64,000 bases of DNA, from positions 2,604,001 to 2,668,000 of the forward strand of contig CBDCER010000003.1 of NCBI GenBank assembly GCA_965215855.1. Direction: 5' to 3'. A program made the position numbers and the translations under genes. This document shows positions 1 to 7,811 of the stretch, in pieces. This DNA is from J027 sp965215855 (GTDB taxonomy: Bacteria > Chloroflexota > Anaerolineae > Aggregatilineales > J027). How positions within the stretch are numbered: the first letter of the stretch is position 1; the number at the start of each line of letters is the position of its first letter. Below the pieces are notes generated by a model. It searched no databases. It was given only the letters and a program-made list of their open reading frames with translations, and was not told where the DNA came from.

Positions 1-41
1 ACGAGTTTGTTAATCTGGAGCAGGTTGCGGTCGCAGGAATA

Positions 42-560
42 ATGATCTGTGGCTTTGCCGCATTCTTGATGTTAGTTATCCTTATGTGGAGGCATTTAGT
101 TGACTCCTGGTCGCTCTTGTGCCTGATCTTGCGGGAATCACCGTATCGCATGGCTGGGTTGCTGTTGTTGGTTGCCCGCAACAGCCTAGTGCGCGGGTGG
201 GTTCGTGACCATAAATGTGAACGGGCAGCGGTCAAGACCTGGCTCTTCTACCTGCCAAGTCTATTTGTGGTGATCTGGGGAGTTGTTGTGTTGGTGTTAG
301 TGAACAGCATACTGCCGTTCCGGATAGCACTCATCCTGGCAGTCGCTTTCAGTTTGACCTGGCTACAAGACTACAACCACATCTATTTCGAACACCCACC
401 CCAGTCACCTGACTGGCCCATTTTCATCGCTGTCGAGAAAGAAATGCAGTTGGAACGACGGTTGGCGCGTATCGAACGACGAATAGATATTCGCCAGCGT
501 CGTGAGGAACCAGAACGGCAGATAGGTGTTCACCAGCGCCGTGAGAAAGCAGAAGCATAG
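42..560 (+). CDS. Membrane protein of unknown function (possibly cut at the window edge)
   Basis: Predicted inner-membrane protein of 172 aa. Hydrophobic segments lie at about residues 3-16 and 70-105. The C-terminal 40 residues are highly charged, with a repeated R-R-E-E/QR pattern (two similar copies of an 'RQRREEPERQI'-like unit), and are probably helical. The reading frame stays open upstream to the first base of the window, so the ATG at 42 may be internal and the gene partial. An AGGA lies only 3 nt before this ATG, which is too close to settle the start. It is followed after 2 nt by a second membrane protein and faces a VirD4-like ATPase, so a role in a conjugation or membrane apparatus is possible. 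The family is not recognised. Confidence 0.5.
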   Translation: MICGFAAFLMLVILMWRHLVDSWSLLCLILRESPYRMAGLLLLVARNSLVRGWVRDHKCERAAVKTWLFYLPSLFVVIWGVVVLVLVNSILPFRIALILAVAFSLTWLQDYNHIYFEHPPQSPDWPIFIAVEKEMQLERRLARIERRIDIRQRREEPERQIGVHQRREKAEA

Positions 561-562
561 CG

Positions 563-1093
563 ATGGGCTATTATGTTCCGGCTCAAGGTGATGGTGGCTG
601 TGCGGGTGGCTGTGGCGGTTGCCTGGTCATGGCCCTGATTCTGGGCATAGCCTTCATCTTTGTATCCGTCGTGGCCCTGGTCATGATCGTGGTGGGTTAT
701 ATCATCTACCGCATCCTGGTCTGGCTATTCTCCCCGCAACCACGTCTGTTCGGGGCCTGGCCGATGAGCCGCTGGACGATGTTCTACGAGCACATGCTGT
801 TTCAACTCGAAACTCGTACCCTGGTGGACTTCAACTCAACCCCGATGCGACTGTTGATGGGGGCGCTTATCATCTCGGTGGTACCCCTGACCATCATCGG
901 GTGGTTGATGTCCACCTTCCATCCTGACTGGCAGATATGGCTGCCCGCCATTGGGCTACTGCTTGGTATACTGACCGGTCTGCATCAGTCACAAGCCCCG
1001 GATTGGTTCATGGCTGGCGGTTTCGATGAGGCCCTTCCGCCTGAACTCACGGCTGACGAAGATGCACTCTTGCTGGGAGATCCAGATTGGTAA
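563..1093 (+). CDS. Small membrane protein with Gly/Cys-rich N-terminus
   Basis: 176 aa protein with two likely transmembrane regions (about residues 21-55 and 98-140) and an unusual N-terminal run rich in Gly and Cys (GGCAGGCGGC at about residues 11-20). The C-terminus is acidic. It starts 2 nt after the preceding membrane-protein gene and so is probably co-translated with it. It converges on the ATPase gene with a 14-nt gap. The pairing with a VirD4/TraG-like ATPase suggests a membrane part of a transfer apparatus, but no family is recognised and this remains inference. Confidence 0.5.
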   Translation: MGYYVPAQGDGGCAGGCGGCLVMALILGIAFIFVSVVALVMIVVGYIIYRILVWLFSPQPRLFGAWPMSRWTMFYEHMLFQLETRTLVDFNSTPMRLLMGALIISVVPLTIIGWLMSTFHPDWQIWLPAIGLLLGILTGLHQSQAPDWFMAGGFDEALPPELTADEDALLLGDPDW

Positions 1094-1107
1094 CGTTGTT
1101 GCCGCGC

Positions 1108-3384
1108 TCACTCAGCAAAAGCATCATAATCCAAGTCGCCATCTCCAGCAGGCCTGTCATCATCCGGTGGCACGTCTACCGGGGGTGGCGGCGGGGAGGA
1201 TGCACCTCCATACCGTTGTTGTAGCCAGGCCGTGACCATTTGGCGAGTTTGGGGCGTATAGTGGACTGCCGATAACTCGCGCAGTCTTAACTCGCGGTCT
1301 ACAGCACCGGCTGGTTCACGGGGTGGTGGCGCTGGCATCAGTAGAAATGCATCCTGGGTTTCACCCTGCAATTGGGTCTTGACCGCCGCCCGGTACTTAT
1401 CCAACTTGACCAACTCAGATACCCCGAACTGGGGCTGCGTATACGGGGCCAGTTTTTGGGCGTCATCGACATTGGTGCGGAAGACGACTGTCGTGCCGAC
1501 ATTGCCCATGATGGCATGGAAGGTTTCACTGGAGAGTTGGTGAAAGTGTTGGTGGGCCACCGTCATTGCCAGCCGGTACTTACGTGCTTCGGAGAATACT
1601 GTCTCCAGGGCCGAGGTGACAAAGTTCTGCACTTCATCAATGTAGACATAACACGGGATAGGGTCACGGTCAGGATCCATGCCGAGCATTTGTAGCAATG
1701 AGATGAGCAGTGCCCCGACCAAATCACGTTCTTTCTTGGGCACTTTTTCCCCACTCACTCCCAGCGATACCAGAATGACTTTGCGTTCAGCAATGAGCCG
1801 GGCAAAATCCAGGCGGTCAGGATGACACAGGCTGGGATACAGATAATCATTGGCGTAGAAGGGACTGATACGATTGAGGATAGGGCCACGAATGGCGCGT
1901 TGTTGTCCTGCGCCAATCAGATGGTAGTCGTCGTGAAGGGTCTGGTAAGTCTCGTCATCATCTGTGATATGGGCCAGTACCCCGGCCCGGAATTCGGCAC
2001 TGGTCAACAGATAATAAACGTCTTTCATCGTCGCTTGCGGCACATGTGCCAGGGCTTTTACACCCGCTCGCAGGTACTTGTCCATCCGGACGCCAGTGTT
2101 TTCATAGAGGCGCTCAATGCTATCCACAATCCGTCCAATGGCCGCATAACTTTGTGTCCCGGCAAACACATTCAGCGGCAGCGGATAATCTGTCTGCCCT
2201 AAATCTAATACAACGACATCTGCTTCCCGTCTGGCGGGAATACCACCGCGCAGGATGGACTTTACCAGCGCGCCATGCGGGTCGATGACCACTACCCCTT
2301 CCCCCGCCGCGATGTCCTGGCAGATCATGTGATACATCAGGGTACTCTTGCCCACCCCGTTACGTCCCACGATATTGAGGTGGGTCGTGCGGTCATCAGG
2401 ATGGAGATGGGCAATAGATCGCGTATCCTGGAAGTGAGCCTGCCCCAATGCAATACCAGTCTGGCTCATCGCCAGGGGGCGGGGCAAGGCCGGTCGGGGT
2501 TGCAGCCAGTACGCATTTGTACCGGCAAACCCCTGGTGGGGCAAATGCCAGAGAGTAGCCAACTCAGCAGCTTCCAGATATAACCAGTGGTTGTCCCACC
2601 ATTCGGCAATCTCCGTATGCTGGAAACTGCGATCATACCACCCGATGCTAGAAGTTGGATAGAATGCCTGGGGATTGTTCACCTGAAAGATACGCGGGTA
2701 ACGCCGTGAGCGCAGCCCGTTGAGTGGGTGGTTGGCCTGGTTGCGGTCAAAGCCACCGCTCAACTGCAAATCTACCGCCTGGCGCAGGGTGAACACCCGG
2801 TCGAAAATCCGGCTTTCGACATCCAACAACACCAGGCATTCGTACCAGGGTTGGCGTTGCTTATGGGCGATGACCTCCCCATACCGGTCATTCCCGCCGG
2901 AGTTCAGCATATCACCCGCCAACTGTAACCCCCGGTACAAGGTTGGTTTATGAGGCCGGTTGACGATGACTGTGTAGCGGATTTCTTCGCCTTCTTGCAG
3001 GAAGCTGGCGGTTTGGGCTAACTGGATTAGGGGATCGTTGCCTTCGCGCATATCGCCGACATACATCAGGGGGCGATTAGCGATGGCATAGGTCGTGTAG
3101 CTGAGTTTGCCGCGATAGAACGGATACCGGCACTGACGAGCCGCCGCCAGGTGCGTCGTTTTCACGGCAACATTATGGGCTTTCAACCCACCCAGCGAGC
3201 GGGGGTCTGGCGACAAATCCACCACCTGCCAGCCAATACCGGCTGGTCGGGCGATGATCTGGAATGCCAACCGTCCCCGCGCTAGCAGTGTTTGCATCAG
3301 GTGGAGCGATTGGCCGCTGTCAAAGGGGCGATCTTGGGCGACCCGGAAGCGGTAGACCGGCGCTCCCACAAACGCATATCCCAT
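1108..3384 (-). CDS. VirD4/TraG-like conjugative ATPase
   Basis: P-loop ATPase of 758 aa of the HerA/FtsK superclass, of the kind annotated as type IV secretory coupling protein or DUF87-containing. Walker A is GRNGVGKST at about residue 343. It is followed by VVVIDPHG, the strand that precedes the coupling-protein core, and by a Walker B-like stretch YVYIDEVQNF. After that comes a segment with conserved histidines (VAHQHFHQL) resembling the TraG/VirD4 sensor region. The N-terminal 320 residues lack recognised motifs. The C-terminus is proline-rich, then acidic. The start is supported by a GAGGAGG ribosome binding site 7 nt upstream of the ATG. Coupling proteins pump the relaxase-DNA complex into the secretion channel. 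No relaxase, VirB4 or channel genes are in view, so function is inferred. Confidence 0.75.
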   Translation of the reverse strand: MGYAFVGAPVYRFRVAQDRPFDSGQSLHLMQTLLARGRLAFQIIARPAGIGWQVVDLSPDPRSLGGLKAHNVAVKTTHLAAARQCRYPFYRGKLSYTTYAIANRPLMYVGDMREGNDPLIQLAQTASFLQEGEEIRYTVIVNRPHKPTLYRGLQLAGDMLNSGGNDRYGEVIAHKQRQPWYECLVLLDVESRIFDRVFTLRQAVDLQLSGGFDRNQANHPLNGLRSRRYPRIFQVNNPQAFYPTSSIGWYDRSFQHTEIAEWWDNHWLYLEAAELATLWHLPHQGFAGTNAYWLQPRPALPRPLAMSQTGIALGQAHFQDTRSIAHLHPDDRTTHLNIVGRNGVGKSTLMYHMICQDIAAGEGVVVIDPHGALVKSILRGGIPARREADVVVLDLGQTDYPLPLNVFAGTQSYAAIGRIVDSIERLYENTGVRMDKYLRAGVKALAHVPQATMKDVYYLLTSAEFRAGVLAHITDDDETYQTLHDDYHLIGAGQQRAIRGPILNRISPFYANDYLYPSLCHPDRLDFARLIAERKVILVSLGVSGEKVPKKERDLVGALLISLLQMLGMDPDRDPIPCYVYIDEVQNFVTSALETVFSEARKYRLAMTVAHQHFHQLSSETFHAIMGNVGTTVVFRTNVDDAQKLAPYTQPQFGVSELVKLDKYRAAVKTQLQGETQDAFLLMPAPPPREPAGAVDRELRLRELSAVHYTPQTRQMVTAWLQQRYGGASSPPPPPVDVPPDDDRPAGDGDLDYDAFAE

Positions 3385-3498
3385 TTCCCATCCTCCTCAC
3401 CGCCCGAGCATACCGAACTGGTCGTTACTATCAGGATAAGAACATTCGGTACACAATGCAATGCCTGGTAGATAGGAAAACCAGATACCGGTCATCTC

Positions 3499-3585
3499 AT
3501 CAGCGTCGCTGGTTCGGTACGACCCGCTAGTTGCCAGACGGGTTGGGTTAACACGGTATCTGCGGATGAGATGCTTCAGTATCAT
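3499..3585 (-). pseudogene. Relic of a replication-relaxation gene 3' end
   Basis: A short minus-strand stretch (about 29 codons) resembles the C-terminus of the intact replication-relaxation protein encoded at 4837-5700. The relic reads LKHLIRRYRVNPTRLATSGS and the intact gene reads LEHLTAATVLTRPVWQLASR at the same point. The underlying DNA also matches in patches, for example 'atcagc(g/a)tcgctggttc'. It lies directly upstream of the VirD4-like ATPase, which suggests an earlier relaxation-ATPase gene pair that lost most of its first gene. The rest of the gap (3586-3842) holds no convincing gene. Confidence 0.4.
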
Positions 3586-3842
3586 TTGGAGGCTATCAGT
3601 TAATGTGTCCCCACTACCGTTATGTGAAGAATATGCACGAGGTGTTCTGGATACCCTGCGGAAAATGGGGAAATTTCTGACGAAGAAGACGCAGATTGAG
3701 TACAGGGTGTTTTTACCATACAGTGGGAGCCGTTATTCTGCCCTCGTTGCCATGCTTGTTCGATATACACGCTACTCTCGCATGATACTGCCAATAATGG
3801 TATCTCCGTATACATGTCTCAGCTCAAAAAACCATATGATCA

Positions 3843-4145
3843 TCACTTCTGGATTGCTCCAATCGCGCTTTTGTAGGGCTTTTTCTTTTCAGACTTTGTA
3901 TCCTTTTGACATGTGTTGATGTTTCGCATTAGCTCTTTATTCAACATAAGCGCGACAGTATCAGCAAGTGCAGGATCATCTTCAATCAGTTGATTGAAAA
4001 CCGTCATGAGTGGTTCACCAACGAGATACGCCATCACTCGTTTTCGTCGTGTAATGCGAACCTGCCCGCCTCCGTAGAAGACGAAATTGAGCAATTCCCC
4101 TATCTTATACCGGATTTCTTTTGATGAAATGTCTGTAGTTTTCAT
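3843..4145 (-). CDS. Phd/YefM-like antitoxin, no toxin adjacent
   Basis: 100 aa protein with the typical N-terminal Phd/YefM fold signature. It has a start like 'ISSKEIRYKIGELLNFV', then a glycine turn (YGGGQ) and the basic strand ITRRKRVMAYLVGEPL, comparable to 'I-T-R-R-G-K-P-V-A-V-L-V' in known antitoxins. The N-terminal part would dimerise and bind DNA; the longer, basic C-terminus would normally bind a toxin. No PIN or RelE-type toxin gene follows it on the same strand. It has a strong own promoter (4164-4192) and is divergent from the 4270-4635 gene. It could be an orphan regulator or could act on an unusual partner. Confidence 0.55.
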   Translation of the reverse strand: MKTTDISSKEIRYKIGELLNFVFYGGGQVRITRRKRVMAYLVGEPLMTVFNQLIEDDPALADTVALMLNKELMRNINTCQKDTKSEKKKPYKSAIGAIQK

Positions 4146-4163
4146 AGTATTTGCGGTATTCGC

Positions 4164-4192
4164 ACTATAGCTTCTTGTTCATTGTGTGTCAA
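4164..4192 (-). promoter_or_regulatory. Sigma70-type promoter of the antitoxin gene
   Basis: Read on the minus strand: TTGACA, 17-nt spacer, TATAGT, ending about 19 nt before the antitoxin ATG at 4145. This is close to the sigma70 consensus. The short distance to the start codon gives a very short leader. Confidence 0.6.
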
Positions 4193-4202
4193 CGTTACCT
4201 TA

Positions 4203-4230
4203 TTGACAAAAGTGGTACTTATGGTACACT
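4203..4230 (+). promoter_or_regulatory. Sigma70-type promoter of the 4270 gene
   Basis: TTGACA at 4203-4208, 16-nt spacer, TACACT at 4225-4230, about 40 nt before the ATG at 4270. A direct repeat of GGTAC lies inside the spacer and -10 element and is a possible operator. The promoter is back-to-back with that of the antitoxin, so the antitoxin could repress both. Confidence 0.55.
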
Positions 4231-4269
4231 TTACATATTATTAATTAAACTATTACTAAAAAGGCAGAT

Positions 4270-4635
4270 ATGAAACAAAGCCAAGCCATGAAAACTAGAA
4301 ATCGGTTTCTGAAACGCGCAATCCGGGCATTTGATTTTCAAACCGGTGAAGGCCGGGAAGATGTGTATTATTCCGAGAAACTGTACGCAAGGATGCAGGT
4401 TGACGGGCAAACGCTGGGATTTGAGTTCGAAGATCACCAGCCTGAATTACCGCACAGACAACGGGAGCTATATGATAATCGTGATCGATTGGTGAGACTG
4501 GTCGAGAGTATGTTTGATTTCAATCGTTTTGGTGCCGCTGGTGTGTACTATAGTGATGTAGCCCGAGTGGTTATGAGGATGTGCGGGAGTTACGTAGGTT
4601 TGATTTTTCCAGAAGAAGGGGAACTTCTTATATAA
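4270..4635 (+). CDS. Hypothetical protein, 121 aa
   Basis: Small soluble protein without a recognised domain. It is rich in charged and aromatic residues (FDFQTGEGREDVYYSEKLYARMQ near the N-terminus, GAAGVYYSDVARVVMRM near the C-terminus). It has its own near-consensus promoter and is divergent from the Phd/YefM-like antitoxin. That position makes it a candidate non-canonical partner, but nothing in the sequence looks like a known toxin fold. It is unrelated in sequence to the other genes here. Confidence 0.5.
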   Translation: MKQSQAMKTRNRFLKRAIRAFDFQTGEGREDVYYSEKLYARMQVDGQTLGFEFEDHQPELPHRQRELYDNRDRLVRLVESMFDFNRFGAAGVYYSDVARVVMRMCGSYVGLIFPEEGELLI

Positions 4636-4836
4636 AGCTGGTTAGTTGATGCTTTTTGTAGTGCAGATTTGTCAATGATTTGGAAGACTCTGAAGTTACA
4701 TCAGTAACAATCCGGGGTATCGTGTGGACTTATCAAACGCCTTGAGAACCTGGGACCCAAGATACTGCCCCCATATCCGAGGCTGCCTGGGGGTATTGAA
4801 AAGCAACGATACACACCGGGCAGAAAAAGACCAGGA

Positions 4837-5700
4837 TTATTTCATTATCAGCATCGCTGGTTCTACACGACTTGCAAGCTGCCAGACTGGCCGGGTCAAC
4901 ACCGTCGCCGCCGTGAGATGTTCCAACACGCCAAACCAGAAGTGATGACCACCACCAATGGCTTCGGTGGCTTGTTTGAGATTGGCCGCGCGGGTCTGGC
5001 TCTGGGTGACGGTCAAGACCCTGAAATTGGCCGTTCCAAAACGTTGTTTGGACAAACCCAGCCGGGCATAAGCCTGGTAAGCCTGAACTTTTCGCTTGAA
5101 GCGTCCGCTGTCCATTGTGCCGCGATCTAATTCCAGGAAAAAGTGATTTATACCCGTGTTGAGTTGGATGGCGAAGTAGCCATCCGGGATAACGGCTACC
5201 GGTCGGGTAGATCCGGGCAACGGCACGCGGTCGTAGTCTTGTTTGAGGGTGGTGTCATCCAACCACGGATGGAGTGGTAAGCCAGCGGACTGACAGGCCA
5301 ATGTAATCTCGATGCGAAAGGTATTGATTGCCAGCAAATGTTCCAGATACTCGTAGCCCACCCGGTTGTCGCTCGGTTTCCAGCGGATCTCGTCATAGCC
5401 TGCTTGTTGCACCAGGTATTCTCCACCCCGTCGATCCAACAGATACAACATCGGACTGGTGACTATGCCGCCGATGCTGGGCAAGAATTGGCGCTCCAAA
5501 TAGGCGTTGTGATATAGCAAAAACAGGCGACGTTGGGCGGTAGTAGGACTGAGGCCGGTGAACACGAAACGCCGGATTTGAGCCTGACTGAGCGTCCGGT
5601 AGTGGTATACCGCTTCCAATATCTGCACATCACGGGCGGTCATTCGCATGGGCGGTGGCGGGTCTTGCCGTTGGTGACGTTTGCGGCGGTTCGCTGACAT
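4837..5700 (-). CDS. Replication-relaxation family protein
   Basis: About 287 aa. The N-terminal winged-helix has the family signature 'MTARDVQILEAVYHYRTLSQ' followed by AQIRRFVF and, 20 residues on, RRLFLLYHNAYLERQF. The C-terminal half carries a nuclease-like fold with FFLELDRGTMDSGRFKRKV, typical of replication-relaxation (MobC-related) proteins of plasmids and ICEs. The start at 5700 is chosen because an AGGAG lies 8 nt upstream; an earlier in-frame start at 5724 would add 8 residues. Members are thought to assist initiation of plasmid replication or mobilisation. It fits the neighbouring VirD4-like ATPase and primase module. A relic of a second copy lies at 3499-3585. Confidence 0.7.
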   Translation of the reverse strand: MSANRRKRHQRQDPPPPMRMTARDVQILEAVYHYRTLSQAQIRRFVFTGLSPTTAQRRLFLLYHNAYLERQFLPSIGGIVTSPMLYLLDRRGGEYLVQQAGYDEIRWKPSDNRVGYEYLEHLLAINTFRIEITLACQSAGLPLHPWLDDTTLKQDYDRVPLPGSTRPVAVIPDGYFAIQLNTGINHFFLELDRGTMDSGRFKRKVQAYQAYARLGLSKQRFGTANFRVLTVTQSQTRAANLKQATEAIGGGHHFWFGVLEHLTAATVLTRPVWQLASRVEPAMLIMK

Positions 5701-5724
5701 CAGGACAACTCCTGAACGTTTCAT

Positions 5725-6458
5725 CTCAAGGTTGGCGGATATGTTTGTTATCTAACTGACGATTAAAGATCATTCGGCTGTCATGGTGACAGACTTTCTC
5801 GCGGGGCCCTGAGTGCGTGAAGAGCGAAGGGCAGTCGGGGCATCAGCAACACACCAGAGCGCCTGAGCAGCGGGCGACGCGCATCGCTCGTAACCTGATG
5901 GATAGTGGGCAATGAGCGCCAGAGCCTATCAGGTAAGTTTATCCCAAAACTGTGTTTACGGGCAAACACAGGCAAACCCAGAGTTTTGAGCAGGCCAAAC
6001 CCGGACATTTTCATGCCCTTCGGGCTTGCGGATGTTGGCTCCTCCCTTCCCTGCTTCGTTCCCTTCCCTGCCGGTGTTGCCTGAGCGAAGCGCACGCTTC
6101 GTTTTTATTGCCTGGCGTGAGCTTCTGGTTCGCTCGAGGTGTCCTCACTCCTACCGAAAGGTCGGAGCTAAGTCTGGTCAATGGTTCAACCAGACACTGT
6201 TCACTGTATAGGATCGGTCACTCGCTTTGGTCAGGCCGTTGCCCGTGCCCCGCAACGGTAGGGTTCCACCAACCAGTAATGGTCGGCACTTTACTAAAGC
6301 ATCCCCAAAAGCCTGATGTCAACGCCTAAATTGCCAGTCATACTGGCATGTCTTGCTTGCCGTGCCAAACTTGCAAGGCTTGCTATACAAGCATGATATG
6401 CAAGACAGGCATGTCTTTCTGGCATAGCAGGTCTTGCACAGCTATACATGCTATACGA
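5725..6458 (+). other. Gene-poor, palindrome-rich stretch (candidate origin or RNA region)
   Basis: No convincing gene over about 730 bp. Short frames exist on both strands but lack family resemblance or ribosome binding sites. Visible structures include a GCGAAGCG/CGCTTCG inverted pair followed by five T at about 6084-6104, and a perfect 7-bp inverted repeat GTCTGGT/ACCAGAC at 6172-6195. A dense cluster of short repeats starts at about 6341. It sits between the replication-relaxation gene and the primase module, as an origin might. It could equally hold a structured RNA. Confidence 0.4.
6341..6456 (+). repeat. Iteron-like short repeat cluster, outer part
   Basis: Repeated motifs built on CATGTCTTGC (6348-6357), CATGTCTTTC (6410-6419), its near-complement GCAAGACAGG (about 6400-6409), and CTATACAAGCATG / CTATACATGCTATACG. 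The same CATGTCTGGC motif recurs twice inside the adjacent gene (6731-6740 and 6785-6794). Such clusters next to small DNA-binding proteins are usual for plasmid origins or partition sites; this assignment is inference. Confidence 0.45.
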
Positions 6459-6905
6459 TTACGATTGCTTGAAAAAAGAAATGAGCTGGCTCTGAGGGCC
6501 ATTGTGGTGAAAGTCCCATAAGATATAGGCCAAAGCAAACACGAAGAGGCGGGTCTTGGAGATACGAACACCAGATTGAATTTCGGTGTGCGGCAATACA
6601 TGATCGAGCGCAGCATTTAACTCAGGTGGACACCGGAAATAGGCCGCCTGTGAGGACTTTTTGTCAAGTATATCCGTGATAAACGCTTCCAGGGTGTCCT
6701 GGAATTGTAAATCACGACTGGCATGTATAGCATGTCTGGCATCACTGGCAGGTATAGCAGTGCTTTCAGGTCTTGCAGGACTTGCATGTCTGGCACGTCT
6801 TTCATCCGCATCTGGTGTTGCCGGACTGACCTGGTTTTGTGTCCGTTGTTCTTCTTGCTGGCGTTGGATGGCCTGGGCGTAGACCGATATGGCTTTATTC
6901 GACAT
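6459..6905 (-). CDS. Small protein following the ExeA-like ATPase
   Basis: About 148 aa, starting at the ATG at 6905 (GGAAG upstream), so it overlaps the end of the ATPase gene by 11 nt and is probably translationally coupled to it. An earlier in-frame start at 6989 would lie deep in the ATPase gene. The N-terminus (NKAISVYAQAIQRQQEEQ) is a likely amphipathic helix. The middle, about residues 30-60, is rich in Ala, Arg and Pro and is encoded by the CATGTCTGGC repeats. The C-terminal 70 residues (PPELNAALDHVL...ISKTRLFVFALAYI) resemble a small helical DNA-binding or ParG/CopG-like domain, without firm assignment. A role in binding the repeats around it is plausible. Confidence 0.5.
   Translation of the reverse strand: MSNKAISVYAQAIQRQQEEQRTQNQVSPATPDADERRARHASPARPESTAIPASDARHAIHASRDLQFQDTLEAFITDILDKKSSQAAYFRCPPELNAALDHVLPHTEIQSGVRISKTRLFVFALAYILWDFHHNGPQSQLISFFKQS
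6715..6825 (+). repeat. Iteron-like short repeats inside a coding region
   Basis: Second part of the repeat family seen at 6341-6456. CATGTCTGGC occurs at 6731-6740 and 6785-6794, along with GGTATAGCA, TATAGCATG and GGTCTTGCAGGACTTGC. These bases also encode the low-complexity middle of the small protein on the minus strand. That is unusual and suggests selection on the DNA rather than on the peptide. Confidence 0.45.
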
Positions 6906-7734
6906 GGCTTTCTTCCACCATATGATGTTCTTCAATGGCGTAACGGGCACTCTCCAGCGTGGCGGTATCGAGTTTGTTGGCGAAGGCATGGGTTAACGCT
7001 GAATTCGCCACTTTCACAATGTCTCTGGGTAAGCCTTTGGTCGCCTCATAGATGCCGGTAATGGCGTCATCGTCAATAGGCAAGGGCAGTGTGCCACCCG
7101 CGGTCTGCCAGCGATGCTCCATCATCTCCACGGCCCGGCGGCGGGTCAGGGGAGAAAGAATACCAAATTGCGCGACCCGGCTCATTAAAGCCCGGCGGCT
7201 CTTGAGTTGCTGGATCAGTTCCAGTTGGCCGAAAAGGATGACTTGCAACAGGCGTTCGCTGCCCAACATCATATTGGTCAGGACTTTGATCAGGCCCAGT
7301 TTGTCACGATCCTGACGAATGCTGTAGCCCAGGTCTTGGGCTTCGTCGATCAGCAGCAGGGGCGTGCGTCCTTCGGCCACTTCACGCGCCAGAAACTCTT
7401 GCAGTCTGTCGAAGGCGCGTTGTTTGGTACGGGTCGGGGATAGACCAAACTCAGCCACAATGGACTTGAGCAGAGCCGTATCGCTGCTCTGGTTGGTGTA
7501 ATTGAGTTCAGCGATAGTGTAGCTATCGGCGTCAAAGCGGCGTTTCAACTCGTTCAGAATGGTGGTTTTGCCGGTTCCCACATCGCCATAGACCACTGCC
7601 AGGCCACTCTTGTTGCGAATGGCATACTCGCATTTGGCGACACTTTCAGCGTGGTTGGGAGCCAGATAGAAAAAGCGGGGATCCGGGGAAGTGGTGAAGG
7701 GGTTTTCTTGGAGTTTGAAGAAAGCTCTATACAT
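6895..7734 (-). CDS. ExeA/TniB-type AAA ATPase
   Basis: 279 aa. The opening MYRAFFKLQENPFTTSPDPR is the ExeA-family signature. Walker A is YGDVGTGKTT at about residue 50. Walker B is PLLLIDEAQDL at about residue 126. Sensor-like QVILFGQLEL and the arginine-rich SRVAQFGILSPLTRR follow. Members act as general secretion ATPases (ExeA, with a peptidoglycan domain) or, without that domain as here, as transposition or replication helper ATPases like TniB/MuB. It is flanked by a primase gene upstream and a small protein downstream that it overlaps by 11 nt, which favours a DNA-metabolism role. The start is supported by AAGGA shortly before the ATG. Confidence 0.75.
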   Translation of the reverse strand: MYRAFFKLQENPFTTSPDPRFFYLAPNHAESVAKCEYAIRNKSGLAVVYGDVGTGKTTILNELKRRFDADSYTIAELNYTNQSSDTALLKSIVAEFGLSPTRTKQRAFDRLQEFLAREVAEGRTPLLLIDEAQDLGYSIRQDRDKLGLIKVLTNMMLGSERLLQVILFGQLELIQQLKSRRALMSRVAQFGILSPLTRRRAVEMMEHRWQTAGGTLPLPIDDDAITGIYEATKGLPRDIVKVANSALTHAFANKLDTATLESARYAIEEHHMVEESHVE

Positions 7735-7811
7735 ATTGTCCTTGTGTCAGACTGGATGACATATGGACAGCATAACGTATGGCAGAGGGGAGTCAAGTAG
7801 CAAAAACTGCA

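Noticed and set aside
5781..6095. Possible 104-codon protein on the minus strand
   Set aside because: No ribosome binding site, composition like random GC-rich sequence, and it overlaps palindromes.
6341..6825. CRISPR array
   Set aside because: Repeats are short (about 10 bp), irregularly spaced and both strands mixed; no regular spacers or cas genes anywhere in the window.
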